54,697 nucleotides of DNA from Peptostreptococcaceae bacterium (GCA_025210335.1 JAOARY010000074.1:1-54697), one strand, 5' to 3'; positions 9,378-18,249 are shown, counted from the stretch's first letter. Numbers and translations: made by a program. The notes: generated by a model not told the origin, from the sequence alone.

Positions 9378-10259
9378 ATGAATTTGACTAATAAATATAA
9401 AGATAAGGCTAAGCCTTATCTTTATATATTGCCATTATTTATATTATTAACGATGTTTTATGTGCTTCCAATTATAATATCTTTAATACTAAGTTTTACT
9501 AAATTTAATATAATAAATACACCAAAATTCATAGGTCTAAAAAATTATATTAAATTATTTAGTGATAAAACTTTTATTGCTTCTTTAAAAAATACCTTTT
9601 TATTTACTTTAATAACAGTACCAACACAAAGTATATTAGCTTTATTATTAGCTAATTTTTTAGTAAGAAGAAAAAAATCTAAAATAAACGAAATAGCAAA
9701 ATGTATTATATTCATACCTGTTATATGTTCGATGGTTTTGATGGCTATAATATTTAGAATTATATTAAATGGAGATACATCTCCTCTTAATTTGATTTTT
9801 GAATTTTTTAATATAAATCATCCTAATTGGCTTGGAAATCCCAAGCTTGTATTATATACACTTTCATTTATAACCGTATATAAAAATATAGGATATTTTA
9901 TGGTCATATATATTTCGGGGCTTATGGATATACCAGAGTCTTATTATGAAGCTTGTAAGATTGATGGATGTAATAAATTTAAAGAATTCATACATATTAC
10001 AGTTCCTATGCTTAATCATATTAATATATTAGTTTTATTTTTGGGTCTTATATGGTCATTTCAAACATTTGATCTTATATATAATTTAACTGGTGGAGGC
10101 CCTGGTAATGCAAGTGTAACTATGGTTGTGAATATATATAATGTAGCATTTAAACAATTTAGAGCGGGTTATGCTATGGCTATTGGAAATGTATTATTTT
10201 TAATAATTGCATTTTTTTCAATTCTTCAAAAACGTTTATTAAAAAAAGACGAGTATTAG
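9378..10259 (+). CDS. Sugar ABC transporter permease (MalF/UgpA type)
   Basis: 293 residues, six predicted membrane segments beginning near residue 17. The EAA loop that docks the ATPase is visible as YYEACKIDGCNKFKEF with following VPML (about residues 190-212). The ATG sits 2 bp after the stop of the binding-protein gene, indicating coupled translation. Forms the membrane channel with the next permease. Family: binding-protein-dependent transport inner membrane component, CUT1 group. Confidence 0.94.
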   Translation: MNLTNKYKDKAKPYLYILPLFILLTMFYVLPIIISLILSFTKFNIINTPKFIGLKNYIKLFSDKTFIASLKNTFLFTLITVPTQSILALLLANFLVRRKKSKINEIAKCIIFIPVICSMVLMAIIFRIILNGDTSPLNLIFEFFNINHPNWLGNPKLVLYTLSFITVYKNIGYFMVIYISGLMDIPESYYEACKIDGCNKFKEFIHITVPMLNHINILVLFLGLIWSFQTFDLIYNLTGGGPGNASVTMVVNIYNVAFKQFRAGYAMAIGNVLFLIIAFFSILQKRLLKKDEY

Positions 10260-10270
10260 GATGTGTTTTT

Positions 10271-11077
10271 ATGAATCTAAAAAAGATTATAGGGGATTTA
10301 TTTTTGCTATTTATAATTTGCATAATGATAATCCCTTTTTTATATATGGTAATCACTTCGCTAAAAGTAACTTATACAGCGTATGATTTTTCAATTGGAT
10401 TTGATGATTTGACTTTAAAAAATTATATTCAGATTTTAAGAAATGATGATTTTTTTAATTTTTTTAAAAACTCTATAATAATAACTTTTTGTGGAGTGAT
10501 TTTGACTTTGACATTTAGTAGTTTGGCGGCGTATTCATTTGCTAAATTAAAATTCAAAGGAAGTTTTAATTTATTTTTTTATATGCTGATGACTCTTATA
10601 ATACCATCTCAAGTAACTATGATACCACTTTTTATAATAATGAAGCATTTGGGATTTATAAATACTTATTATGGTCTTATACTACCAATACCAACTGCTT
10701 TTGGTGTTTTTTTATTAAGACAAGCTATAATTAATATTCCAAACGATCTTATTGATAGTGCTAAGATAGATGGTTGTTCAGATTTTATGATTTTTATAAA
10801 AATAATACTGCCACTTATAAAGCCAAGTCTTATTGCTCTTAGTATATTTACATTTAGTGCAGCGTGGAATGAATTCTTATGGCCACTTATAATGACTACT
10901 AATAATGATGTTAGAACATTAACTGTAGGTCTTTCCATACTAAAGACACAATATACAGTTAACTATGGGCTTGTTATGGCTGGAGCTACAATAACTTTTA
11001 TGCCTTCATTTTTAGTTTATATAATATTGCAAAGTAAGTTTGTAAAAGGAATAACTTTAACAGGTGTAAAGGGGTAA
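10271..11077 (+). CDS. Sugar ABC transporter permease (MalG/UgpE type)
   Basis: 268 residues, six membrane segments. EAA loop LIDSAKIDGCSDFMIF followed by LPLIKPSL (about 160-185). Partner of the upstream permease. No ATPase gene follows; in Firmicutes CUT1 importers the nucleotide-binding subunit (MsmK/MsiK type) is often encoded elsewhere and shared, so that is the likely arrangement. RBS TAGGATG. Confidence 0.94.
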   Translation: MNLKKIIGDLFLLFIICIMIIPFLYMVITSLKVTYTAYDFSIGFDDLTLKNYIQILRNDDFFNFFKNSIIITFCGVILTLTFSSLAAYSFAKLKFKGSFNLFFYMLMTLIIPSQVTMIPLFIIMKHLGFINTYYGLILPIPTAFGVFLLRQAIINIPNDLIDSAKIDGCSDFMIFIKIILPLIKPSLIALSIFTFSAAWNEFLWPLIMTTNNDVRTLTVGLSILKTQYTVNYGLVMAGATITFMPSFLVYIILQSKFVKGITLTGVKG

Positions 11078-11110
11078 TTATATAAAAAAAGATAAAAAGG
11101 TGGGGTTTAA

Positions 11111-12244
11111 ATGAATATAAGAAATTTAAAATCTTGTGAACTTAAGGAAGCTTCAAATCTTATCAATGAAGTATTTAGATTCGATAGAAATGAAAAGCCA
11201 ACGATGACTCAAGAGTTTCCACTTTTATTGAATGAAAATAATATAAAAAGAAGTGTGGGGCTATTTGTAGATTCTAAATTGGTATCAATAGCAAATAATG
11301 TTGTATTAGATATTCATTTACCTAATACTTTATTAAAAGGAGCTTTTGTAGGTGCTGTATGTACTCATAAAGATTATGAATCTAATGGATATTCCTCTAA
11401 GGTACTTGATGTAGTAGAGAGTAATTTAAAAAAAGAAAAGATTGATTTTGTTTCGATATCTGGAACAAGAACGTTATATACAAGAAGGAAGTTAATCAAA
11501 GCAAATTCTTTTTATGAATATAAACTTGTAGATAAAAAGAAATATTTTGATTTACCTAATCATAAATTAATAGATTTTGATGATGAATATCTTGAAGAAA
11601 TATTAGCTAGCTATAATCAAAATTCGACTAGATTTAAAAGAACAAAAAAAGAATTAGAGATATTACTTGATTCGGCAACAACGCCTTTAAGAAATTATAG
11701 TTATAAAAAATTTATAATAGTTGATAAAAATAATATGTACAAAGGATATATAATCATAAGACTTATAAATGATAATGGAAAAACACATGCAAAGGTGATA
11801 GAAAGTTGTGGAGTGAATTTACTTATAAATTTATTTTTGTATCAGATATTAGTTAAATATGATTTAGAGTATATAAATTATTTTGCACACTCTAAGGATT
11901 ATAATAATTTATTAAGTTCATATGAAGAAAAAAAAATTACTAACATAGGTGGAACTATTAAAATTGTAGATTATATATCTTTGATGAATAAATTAAGAAA
12001 TTATTTTGGATCTTTATTTGATTTTAGCGATGAATTAGAATTTGATTTTAAAGAAGAGAATTATTATATAAGATGTTTTGGTGAAGAAATAAAAATAAAT
12101 GGAATAGATAATATAACTAGATTGGTATTTGAAGGGGCTAATGATGATTTGATAAATAATATAAAAAATAAAAAATTAAAAAGATTTATAGAGAAATCTT
12201 TCCCAATACCATTTGTATCAACAGAAGGACTTAATTATCAATAA
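11111..12244 (+). CDS. GNAT family N-acetyltransferase, two-part
   Basis: 377 residues. The N-terminal 150 residues carry a GNAT fold: the acetyl-CoA loop region reads AVCTHKDYESNGYSSKVL (about residues 77-95) and is preceded by a long beta strand. The C-terminal half looks like a degenerate second GNAT/sterol-carrier-like part, as in Eis-type proteins. Located in the sugar importer operon, so it may acetylate an imported amino sugar or a cognate metabolite; the acceptor is not known. Its 3' end lies just before the RBS of the DUF4091 gene. Confidence 0.75.
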   Translation: MNIRNLKSCELKEASNLINEVFRFDRNEKPTMTQEFPLLLNENNIKRSVGLFVDSKLVSIANNVVLDIHLPNTLLKGAFVGAVCTHKDYESNGYSSKVLDVVESNLKKEKIDFVSISGTRTLYTRRKLIKANSFYEYKLVDKKKYFDLPNHKLIDFDDEYLEEILASYNQNSTRFKRTKKELEILLDSATTPLRNYSYKKFIIVDKNNMYKGYIIIRLINDNGKTHAKVIESCGVNLLINLFLYQILVKYDLEYINYFAHSKDYNNLLSSYEEKKITNIGGTIKIVDYISLMNKLRNYFGSLFDFSDELEFDFKEENYYIRCFGEEIKINGIDNITRLVFEGANDDLINNIKNKKLKRFIEKSFPIPFVSTEGLNYQ

Positions 12245-12272
12245 TAGAATTAGGTCAATCAAGGAGGCTTTT

Positions 12273-13988
12273 ATGGAATTTAAATCAGGAATTATAGATA
12301 GCTCATTTAGACATAAAAAATATTCAATATTAGAAGATAAATATTTTGAAAAAGATTATTTTAGGCTTAAGCTTTGTAAAAATTCTAAAGCAGGATTTCA
12401 AATAATAAACCAGTCTAATGAAGAGTTTTTATTATTAGTAGATAGATTTAATGAGATAAGCTATAAAGGGCTTATAAATAGAGTTAGAATAGATGTCAAA
12501 TCGGATATAGGAAGTATTAAACCAAATGTTAGATTATTAGGTTATACAAAAACTGATTCAAATGAAATCGTAGCAGATCCAATAATAAATGATTTGTCTG
12601 TAATAGTAAAAAAAGATATCGCTCAAATGGTTTATGTTGATTTTGAAATACCAAAAGATATTTCAGAAGAAAAACTAAGACTAAAAATTGATTTTTATCA
12701 TACAAAGGGATATGAAGATGAAGAAATTATAAAATCAATGGATGTAATAGTGGATATAAAAGATTATGTACTAGAGGATTTAAATAAATCAGATTTTTTC
12801 CTAGATCTTTGGCAACATCCTACTTCATGGGCTAGAATGTACAATGTAAGATTATTTAGTGATGATCATTTTACAATTATAGATAACTATCTAAAGGAAT
12901 TAGCTTCATTGGGTCAGAAGGTAGTGACTATAATTGCTTCAGATTATTCATGGGCTGGACAAGACTGTTATAATGTATCAGATAATGCATCTAATTTATT
13001 TGAATTAAATATGATAAAAGTATATAAGGATGAAAATAATAAATTAATATGTGATTTTAGCAATATTGATAGGTATATAAAAATAGCTTTCAAATATGGA
13101 ATTGATAAAGAAATAGATTTGTTTGGCATTCTTTGTAATTGGGATAGAAGAGGTTTTAAGACTCCAATAAAAGATTATGAAGATCCAATTAGAATAAATT
13201 ATTATGATAAAAACGATGATAAATTTAAATATATAGATAGTAAAGAGTTGTTAAAAGAATATATAGAGCAGGTTTTAAAATATTTTAAAGATAATAATTA
13301 TCAGGATAAATTAAGAATAATGACAGATGAACCAAATGATATTTTGCAATTTAAAAAATGGAGTGAATTTTTAGATTCTCTATGTGATTATAAATTAAGA
13401 TACAAATCAGCTATACATGATCAAGATTTTATGGATAATTTGGATGATAAAATAACAGATATATCTTTTAATGCATGTCTTAGTGTTAAAGCTAATTCTA
13501 AGATTGAAGAATATAAAAATCTTATAAATAAAAAAAATGGGATATTAACTTGGTTTGTATGTTGTTTTCCAAAGAGACCAAATAACTTCATATCTTCTCC
13601 TCCATTAGAATCAAGACTTATTGGATGGTTTTCTTATTATTTTGGTTTTGATGGTTTTTTAAGGTGGGATTATGCAATATGGCCAACAAATCCATTTGAA
13701 AATCCTTCTTATAAATTCCCAAGATGGAAGGCTGGAGATATGTTCTTTGTTTATCCTGGTAAGAATTTAAAGCCTGTTAGTTCGTTAAGACTTGAGAATT
13801 TAAGATATGGAATTCAAGATTATTTGATATTAAAGAAATTACAAGATGATATTGGAAAAGAAAATCTATATCAAAAATTAGAAGAATTATTATCAAAAAA
13901 GCAGTCTATGACTTATGATATGAAAAATTCTGATGTAAATATAGATTATAGTTTGGATTATGATGAATATATGGATATAATAAGCTAG
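12273..13988 (+). CDS. DUF4091 domain protein, putative glycoside hydrolase
   Basis: I chose ATG 12273 (571 residues), which follows AAGGAGG; an earlier in-frame ATG at 12213 overlaps the upstream gene and lacks a good site. Residues 130-500 look like a TIM-barrel glycosidase (DLWQHPTSWAR, MTDEPND with acidic residues suitable for catalysis, RLIGWFSYYFGFDGFLRWDY). The last 100 residues match DUF4091: PGKNLKPVSSLRLENLRYGI then DYLILKKL. No signal peptide, so it probably acts on imported oligosaccharide in the cytoplasm. Last gene of the importer operon. Exact linkage specificity unknown. Confidence 0.85.
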   Translation: MEFKSGIIDSSFRHKKYSILEDKYFEKDYFRLKLCKNSKAGFQIINQSNEEFLLLVDRFNEISYKGLINRVRIDVKSDIGSIKPNVRLLGYTKTDSNEIVADPIINDLSVIVKKDIAQMVYVDFEIPKDISEEKLRLKIDFYHTKGYEDEEIIKSMDVIVDIKDYVLEDLNKSDFFLDLWQHPTSWARMYNVRLFSDDHFTIIDNYLKELASLGQKVVTIIASDYSWAGQDCYNVSDNASNLFELNMIKVYKDENNKLICDFSNIDRYIKIAFKYGIDKEIDLFGILCNWDRRGFKTPIKDYEDPIRINYYDKNDDKFKYIDSKELLKEYIEQVLKYFKDNNYQDKLRIMTDEPNDILQFKKWSEFLDSLCDYKLRYKSAIHDQDFMDNLDDKITDISFNACLSVKANSKIEEYKNLINKKNGILTWFVCCFPKRPNNFISSPPLESRLIGWFSYYFGFDGFLRWDYAIWPTNPFENPSYKFPRWKAGDMFFVYPGKNLKPVSSLRLENLRYGIQDYLILKKLQDDIGKENLYQKLEELLSKKQSMTYDMKNSDVNIDYSLDYDEYMDIIS

Positions 13989-14020
13989 TAAAAAAATTGA
14001 TTTATTTTACAATGATGTGC

Positions 14021-14058
14021 GAAAAAGCCTATCGTCTTTAGGTGTAGAAGTATTAGTA
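14021..14058 (+). other. Possible degenerate IS200/IS605-type end
   Basis: The stretch contains AAGCCTATCGTCTTTAGG, with a CCTA/TAGG mini-hairpin, followed by tgtagaagtatta. This resembles the subterminal hairpin found after tnpB in clostridial IS200/IS605 elements. No tnpA/tnpB remnant is beside it. Similarity is from memory and short, so tentative. Confidence 0.25.
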
Positions 14059-14078
14059 ATTTTAAGATAAGAAAAATT

Positions 14079-14185
14079 AAGAGGATACCATTTTAAGAAA
14101 AACTTTAAAAACTGCATTTGCTTTAAATATATAACACAGAATGTAGTTCAATTTCTTAATAGGAGATCCTCTTTTGTTTTTGTTT
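14079..14185. terminator. Long interrupted hairpin/terminator between convergent genes
   Basis: Three nested helices: AAGAGGAT (14079-14086) with ATCCTCTT (14166-14173), TTAAGAAA (14093-14100) with TTTCTTAA (14152-14159), and ACTGCATT (14111-14118) with AATGTAGT (14140-14147, one G-T pair). A T-rich tract follows. It lies between the convergent DUF4091 and symporter genes and can terminate either. Confidence 0.6.
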
Positions 14186-14271
14186 TATTTTTAATTTTTT
14201 TTATTAATAAAATTTTTTTAAGAAAATAGTAATCAACTCGCAATTAGTAATTAACTCAAAAAATTTAAGAA

Positions 14272-15453
14272 TTAAGCGATTTGATTGTCTGGCTTATCTT
14301 CAACATCCTTATAAAATAATCCTCTTAGGATTAAAGCTAGTGCTCCATCGCCAGTTACATTACAAGCAGTTCCAAAAGAATCTTGAATTGCAAAAATTGC
14401 TATTAGTAGTCCTACTCCATCACCATCAAATCCTAATATACTTGTTACAATTGCTAAGGATGCCATTACAGTACCTCCAGGTACTCCAGGTGCACCTACT
14501 GCAAAGATTCCAAATAATAAAGAGAATAATAATATTGTACCAAATGATGGCATTTGTCCATAAAGCATTTGAGCTATGGTCATACAAAAGAATGTTTCTG
14601 TAAGTACTGATCCTGAAAGATGTGTTGTTGCACCTAGTGGAATTGCAAAGTTTACAACTTCATCTGGTAATACTTTTGATTTTTTAGCTTGTGTAAGTGC
14701 TACTGGTAGAGCCGCGGCACTTGACATTGTTCCCATTGCAGTTAAATATACTGGTGGATAATGCTTAATAACTTCAAATGGATTTTTCTTAGATATTAAT
14801 GCAGCTATTGTATATAAAAGTGTTAACCAAATAAAATGACCAATAATAACTAAAATAATCATCTTGAAAAATATTGGTAATTGTTTTGTTAAGAGACCTT
14901 CATATGCAAGACCAGAAAATGTAGTTAAGATATATATAGGTAGTATTGGAATAATAATTTTATTTACAATACTAAGTATCATATTTTGAAATTCCCCAAA
15001 TAAGGCATCTACTTTTTCTGATTTTGTCCAAATAATTGATACCCCTAGCATGATAGCAAGAACTAGAGCAGACATAACGGGCATAATTGGATCAATAGTA
15101 AGCTTAAATCCTAGCTTTGGAATCTCTTTTAATGTTTCTGCCTTTGAAGAAATATTAAGCATAGGCACTATAATATATGCTGCTGCTGCTGAAAATAATG
15201 AGGCTCCAACTGCCGAACTATAAGAAATTCCAAGATATGTACCTAACATTTGACTTGCATTTTTTCTTAAACCTGAAATAGCAGGTGTAACAAATCCGAT
15301 AATAACCATTGGAATTGTAAAGAAAATAATAGAACCAAGTACGTTTTTAACTGTTTGTAATACAGAGATTACAGTTTCACTGGCATTAAGACCAATTAAA
15401 ATACCTAATATGATTCCAATAAGTAATTTTGGAATCAAACCAATTTTTTTCAT
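14272..15453 (-). CDS. Dicarboxylate/amino acid:cation symporter (DAACS family)
   Basis: 393 residues with eight or more membrane segments. Family features include a serine/alanine-rich hairpin (MGTMSSAAALPVALTQ, near residues 237-252), GATTHLSGSVLTETF (about 275-289), and the tip motif ending NVTGDGALALIL. The region usually reading NMDGT in glutamate transporters is HLSGS here, so it belongs to a divergent subgroup whose substrate I cannot state. GGAGG precedes the ATG. It is transcribed toward the sugar operon and lies between the DUF4091 3' end and a decayed copy of that 3' end, which suggests rearrangement around it. Confidence 0.88.
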   Translation of the reverse strand: MKKIGLIPKLLIGIILGILIGLNASETVISVLQTVKNVLGSIIFFTIPMVIIGFVTPAISGLRKNASQMLGTYLGISYSSAVGASLFSAAAAYIIVPMLNISSKAETLKEIPKLGFKLTIDPIMPVMSALVLAIMLGVSIIWTKSEKVDALFGEFQNMILSIVNKIIIPILPIYILTTFSGLAYEGLLTKQLPIFFKMIILVIIGHFIWLTLLYTIAALISKKNPFEVIKHYPPVYLTAMGTMSSAAALPVALTQAKKSKVLPDEVVNFAIPLGATTHLSGSVLTETFFCMTIAQMLYGQMPSFGTILLFSLLFGIFAVGAPGVPGGTVMASLAIVTSILGFDGDGVGLLIAIFAIQDSFGTACNVTGDGALALILRGLFYKDVEDKPDNQIA

Positions 15454-15584
15454 TTTTTTTCCTCCAAAATATTAAAATTTTTTAGTTGTTCATTCAAAAA
15501 AATGAACAGGATATGTAATAAATTAAAAATTTAGTGATTTGGTACGAGATAAGCATAGAATAAAACTATTTTTTTGTCAACATA

Positions 15585-15763
15585 CATTAAATTATTTTAT
15601 ATTAAAGCGATAAAAAGATGATATTGATAAGAAAAATCTATGCGAAAAATGAGAGTTATTATTGTATAAAAACTAGTCTATAGCTTATACTATTAAAAAT
15701 TTTTATGTAAATATAAATTATGGCTTGAACTATGATGAATATATGAGTATAATAAGCTAGTCA
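15585..15763 (+). pseudogene. Decayed copy of the DUF4091 gene 3' end
   Basis: Nucleotides here align with the 3' end of the DUF4091 gene (about 13820-13988). Shared runs include tatattaaag, agatgatattg, agtctat, tatgtaaatata, tatgatgaatatatg and ataataagctagt. The reading frame is destroyed by substitutions and stops. It lies upstream of the symporter on the opposite side from the intact copy, so the symporter gene is bracketed by two direct copies of this end. Confidence 0.75.
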
Positions 15764-15782
15764 AAAAAAATTATTTATATTT

Positions 15783-15789
15783 TGTCGAA
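15783..15789 (+). promoter_or_regulatory. Candidate Spo0A box
   Basis: TTTTGTCGAAAAA around these bases contains the TGTCGAA core of the 0A box. It is about 185 bp upstream of the small membrane-protein gene. A single 7-bp match is weak. Confidence 0.3.
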
Positions 15790-15974
15790 AAATAATATTA
15801 TTTTTTATTGTTATAAAAGTATAAATATAATAAAAATTTATTTAGTTTTATATTTTTTATAATGATTTTTATGTTTAATTTAAATGAAAAATATTTATAT
15901 TTAAATATTTAGGGGGGTCATTTTGTTAACAAGTTTTTTTAATATTAATTTTAATGAAGAAGGAAGGAATAAAA

Positions 15975-16385
15975 GTGTTTAGCAAAAAGAATTTTTTAGT
16001 GATTAATTTAGTGGTTGTTTTTGTGTATTTCTTATTTAACTTTGTTTTTAATTTTAAAGAGGATTTAGTAGTAGATATATCCCCACAAAAAGATAATATG
16101 ATAAAGATAAGTCAAGTTAAGAATTATGATAATGAAAGTATTAGATTAGATATTGAATATGGTAATAAGAATTTGTTTGAGATGAATAAAAGAAAATTTG
16201 ATGTGATTCTTAAAAATAATGAATTATTTACCAAAAACAACGAGGATTTATCTGTAAAATGGGTAAATAATAGTAATATAGATATAAATATTAAAGATAA
16301 ATATAAAGATGAATTTGTAAATGTAAATATTGATATGGAGAATCTAAAAATTCAAAAAAATATAGTGAAAAAAGACAATATATAA
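15975..16385 (+). CDS. Hypothetical single-span membrane protein
   Basis: 136 residues from GTG 15975, chosen because GAAGGAAGG lies ten bases upstream; an ATG at 15954 in frame has no ribosome site. One N-terminal hydrophobic segment (about residues 8-28, NLVVVFVYFLFNFVF), then a charged, Asn/Asp/Lys-rich, probably beta-rich extracytoplasmic domain. Upstream, AGGGGGG (15911-15917) precedes a 19-codon frame from TTG 15923 to TAG 15982 that overlaps this start by a few bases and might couple translation. No family recognised. Confidence 0.6.
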   Translation: MFSKKNFLVINLVVVFVYFLFNFVFNFKEDLVVDISPQKDNMIKISQVKNYDNESIRLDIEYGNKNLFEMNKRKFDVILKNNELFTKNNEDLSVKWVNNSNIDINIKDKYKDEFVNVNIDMENLKIQKNIVKKDNI

Positions 16386-16445
16386 GTCGATATATATAAA
16401 ATAAAATGTTTTTTTAAATTCAATCTAAAATAGTAATTTAAAGCC

Positions 16446-16474
16446 TTGTGTATGTAGTTAAAAAATGGTATAAT
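16446..16474 (+). promoter_or_regulatory. Promoter of the Fic toxin-antitoxin operon
   Basis: TTGTGT (16446-16451), 17-bp spacer, TATAAT (16469-16474), about 50 bp upstream of the antitoxin start. Confidence 0.6.
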
Positions 16475-16522
16475 ATAATTAGGAAAGGTTGCGGTTTTTT
16501 AAATTTTAAGGAGATGATTTTG

Positions 16523-16708
16523 ATGAAAAAATATAGTTATAACTCTTTAAAACATACAAAAAGTACGATGGCTTTTGAAAATTTTAAAATAGACTCTAAT
16601 GTGGTTGATATCTTTAAAGATTATCTTGATGGAAATAATGATCCAGACGAGATGATGAATAAGATATCACTTATAACTCAAAAGATGATAAATAATAAAA
16701 TACCTTAA
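16523..16708 (+). CDS. VbhA-like antitoxin of a Fic toxin
   Basis: 61 residues from ATG 16523, which follows AAGGAGATG; a longer frame upstream lacks a site and runs into the promoter. The N-terminal helix carries TMAFEN, matching the (S/T)xxxE(G/N) inhibitory motif by which class I antitoxins such as VbhA push a Glu into the Fic active site to block ATP positioning. The rest is a small helical domain. Immediately upstream of the Fic gene, as in VbhA/VbhT and FicA/FicT pairs. Residues 15-20 carry the motif. Confidence 0.75.
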   Translation: MKKYSYNSLKHTKSTMAFENFKIDSNVVDIFKDYLDGNNDPDEMMNKISLITQKMINNKIP

Positions 16709-16740
16709 AATAATTATTAAAATTATTTTAGGGTATTTTT
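16697..16740 (+). terminator. Hairpin between antitoxin and toxin genes
   Basis: Arms 16697-16713 and 16721-16737 pair over 17 bp with one G-T wobble (outer AAATACC/GGTATTT), loop of 7, then a T run. The antitoxin stop lies in the left arm. Probably an attenuator that lets only part of the transcripts reach the toxin gene. Confidence 0.7.
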
Positions 16741-16770
16741 ATATTTAAAAAAGTCTTTGTAGGTGATAGT

Positions 16771-17358
16771 ATGCATGAAAAGAAGGATAATATATATTGT
16801 TATGATTCAGAAGTTTTGATAAATAAATTTGAAGAAGAAGATTTTGATAGATTTAAAATAATTGAGACTAATTTTACTGCTGCTAGAATATTATTATTTC
16901 AAAAAGAAAAACCTCCAGAAATTTTTAATTTAGATTATCTTAGATATATACATAAATATATATTTCAAGATATATATAATTGGGCTGGACGAATTAGAAA
17001 TGTAGAGATATCAAAAGGACAAATTTGGTTTGCTAGATGTGAATTTATAGAGAATGAAGCTTATAAATTATTTAAAAAATTAAAAGAAGAAAAGAATTTG
17101 AGCGATTATGATACAGATGAGTTTTGTAAAAGAATAGCGTATTATAAAACGGAAATAAATATGATTCATCCTTTTAGAGAAGGTAATGGTAGAGCTATTC
17201 GTGAATTTATAATAAAATTAGGTATGTACAATGGTTATAGTATAAGATTTAATGAAGTCTCAAAAGAAGATTATTTACAAGCGATGTATAGTTCTCCTTA
17301 TGATGATACTAAGCTTTATAATATAATAAAAAAAATCACCAAAAAAGTTAAAGCTTAG
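16771..17358 (+). CDS. Fic family AMP-transferase toxin
   Basis: 195 residues. The Fic core is HPFREGNGRAIREF starting at His133, matching HxFx(D/E)GNGRxxR with the catalytic His and the anion-binding and Arg residues all present. Family role: transfers AMP from ATP to a hydroxyl on a target protein; bacterial class I Fic toxins with VbhA-type antitoxins modify DNA gyrase and topoisomerase IV. The missing inhibitory helix is supplied by the upstream antitoxin. RBS TAGGTGATAG. The target in this organism is not known. Confidence 0.9.
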   Translation: MHEKKDNIYCYDSEVLINKFEEEDFDRFKIIETNFTAARILLFQKEKPPEIFNLDYLRYIHKYIFQDIYNWAGRIRNVEISKGQIWFARCEFIENEAYKLFKKLKEEKNLSDYDTDEFCKRIAYYKTEINMIHPFREGNGRAIREFIIKLGMYNGYSIRFNEVSKEDYLQAMYSSPYDDTKLYNIIKKITKKVKA

Positions 17359-17409
17359 CACAAAATGTAAATATTAAATAAAGTTTACTACTAATTTTTT
17401 TTGTGCTAA
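17355..17409. terminator. Inverted repeat between fic and yebC
   Basis: TTAGCACAAAA (17355-17365) pairs with TTTTGTGCTAA (about 17399-17409). No clean T run follows, so termination efficiency is uncertain; it may instead sit in the yebC leader. Confidence 0.4.
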
Positions 17410-17452
17410 AATTTTAAGGTAAAGTATATGATAAGAGTAATAGGAGGAACGT

Positions 17453-18163
17453 ATGGGACGTATAGGAAACATTATCAATAAAAAAGGTAAACAAGATGCA
17501 AAGAGAGCAAAGATATTTACTAAGTATGGTAGACTTATTGCAGTTGCTGCAAGAGAAGGTGGAGGAAATCCAGAGTACAATGCTGCACTTAAAACTGCAA
17601 TAGATAAAGCTAAGGGTATGAATATGCCTAATGATAATATTGATAGAGCCATCAAAAAAGGTACTGGTGAAGGTGGTTCAGATAATTATGAGAATGTTGT
17701 TTATGAAGGTTATGGACCAGGTGGAGTTGCTGTAATAGTTGAAGCTCTTACTGATAACAAAAATAGAACAGCTGGTAATATAAGATATTATTTCGATAAA
17801 AATGGTGGAAACCTAGGAACTTCTGGTTGTGTAGGTTTTATGTTTGATAGAAAAGGGCAAATATTTGTATCAAATGAAGCTAATGAAGAAGAATTAATGG
17901 ACGCTGCTTTAGAAGCTGGAGCTGAAGATTTTGTATCTGATGAGGAAGGTTTTGAAATAATAACAACACCAGAAGATTTTATGACTGTTAAGGAAGCCTT
18001 AGCATCTAAGGGATATGAATTTATTGCTGCTGATATAAAGATGATTCCTCAAACTACTACAAAATTAGAGGGTGAAGAATTATTAAAGCAAATGAATAAA
18101 ATGATAGATGCTATGGAAGATGATGATGATGTACAAGAAATCTATCATAATTGGGAAGAATAA
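17453..18163 (+). CDS. yebC: YebC/TACO1 family protein
   Basis: 236 residues, the usual length. Begins [20 protein letters not shown], a variant of the MAGHSKWxNIKHRK start typical of the YebC_II subgroup (PmpR/TACO1). Contains [20 protein letters not shown] and [16 protein letters not shown] (residues 38-73). The family has been described as DNA-binding regulators and, more recently, as ribosome-associated factors that ease translation through proline stretches. Cytoplasmic. Monocistronic, with AGGAGG upstream and a terminator downstream. Confidence 0.95.
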   Translation: MGRIGNIINKKGKQDAKRAKIFTKYGRLIAVAAREGGGNPEYNAALKTAIDKAKGMNMPNDNIDRAIKKGTGEGGSDNYENVVYEGYGPGGVAVIVEALTDNKNRTAGNIRYYFDKNGGNLGTSGCVGFMFDRKGQIFVSNEANEEELMDAALEAGAEDFVSDEEGFEIITTPEDFMTVKEALASKGYEFIAADIKMIPQTTTKLEGEELLKQMNKMIDAMEDDDDVQEIYHNWEE

Positions 18164-18190
18164 GCATAATTTAATCTAATTTAAATTAAT

Positions 18191-18249
18191 AAATCACTTT
18201 TTTAAATAATTATATGTATATATAAATATTTGGAAAGGTGATTTTTTTA
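18191..18249 (+). terminator. Terminator after yebC
   Basis: AAATCAC-TTT (18191-18200) pairs with AAAGGTGATTT (18234-18244) with one bulge, followed by a seven-T run. Confidence 0.65.

Noticed and set aside
14340..14761. Plus-strand frames opposite the symporter gene
   Set aside because: Antisense shadows of a clear membrane transporter gene.
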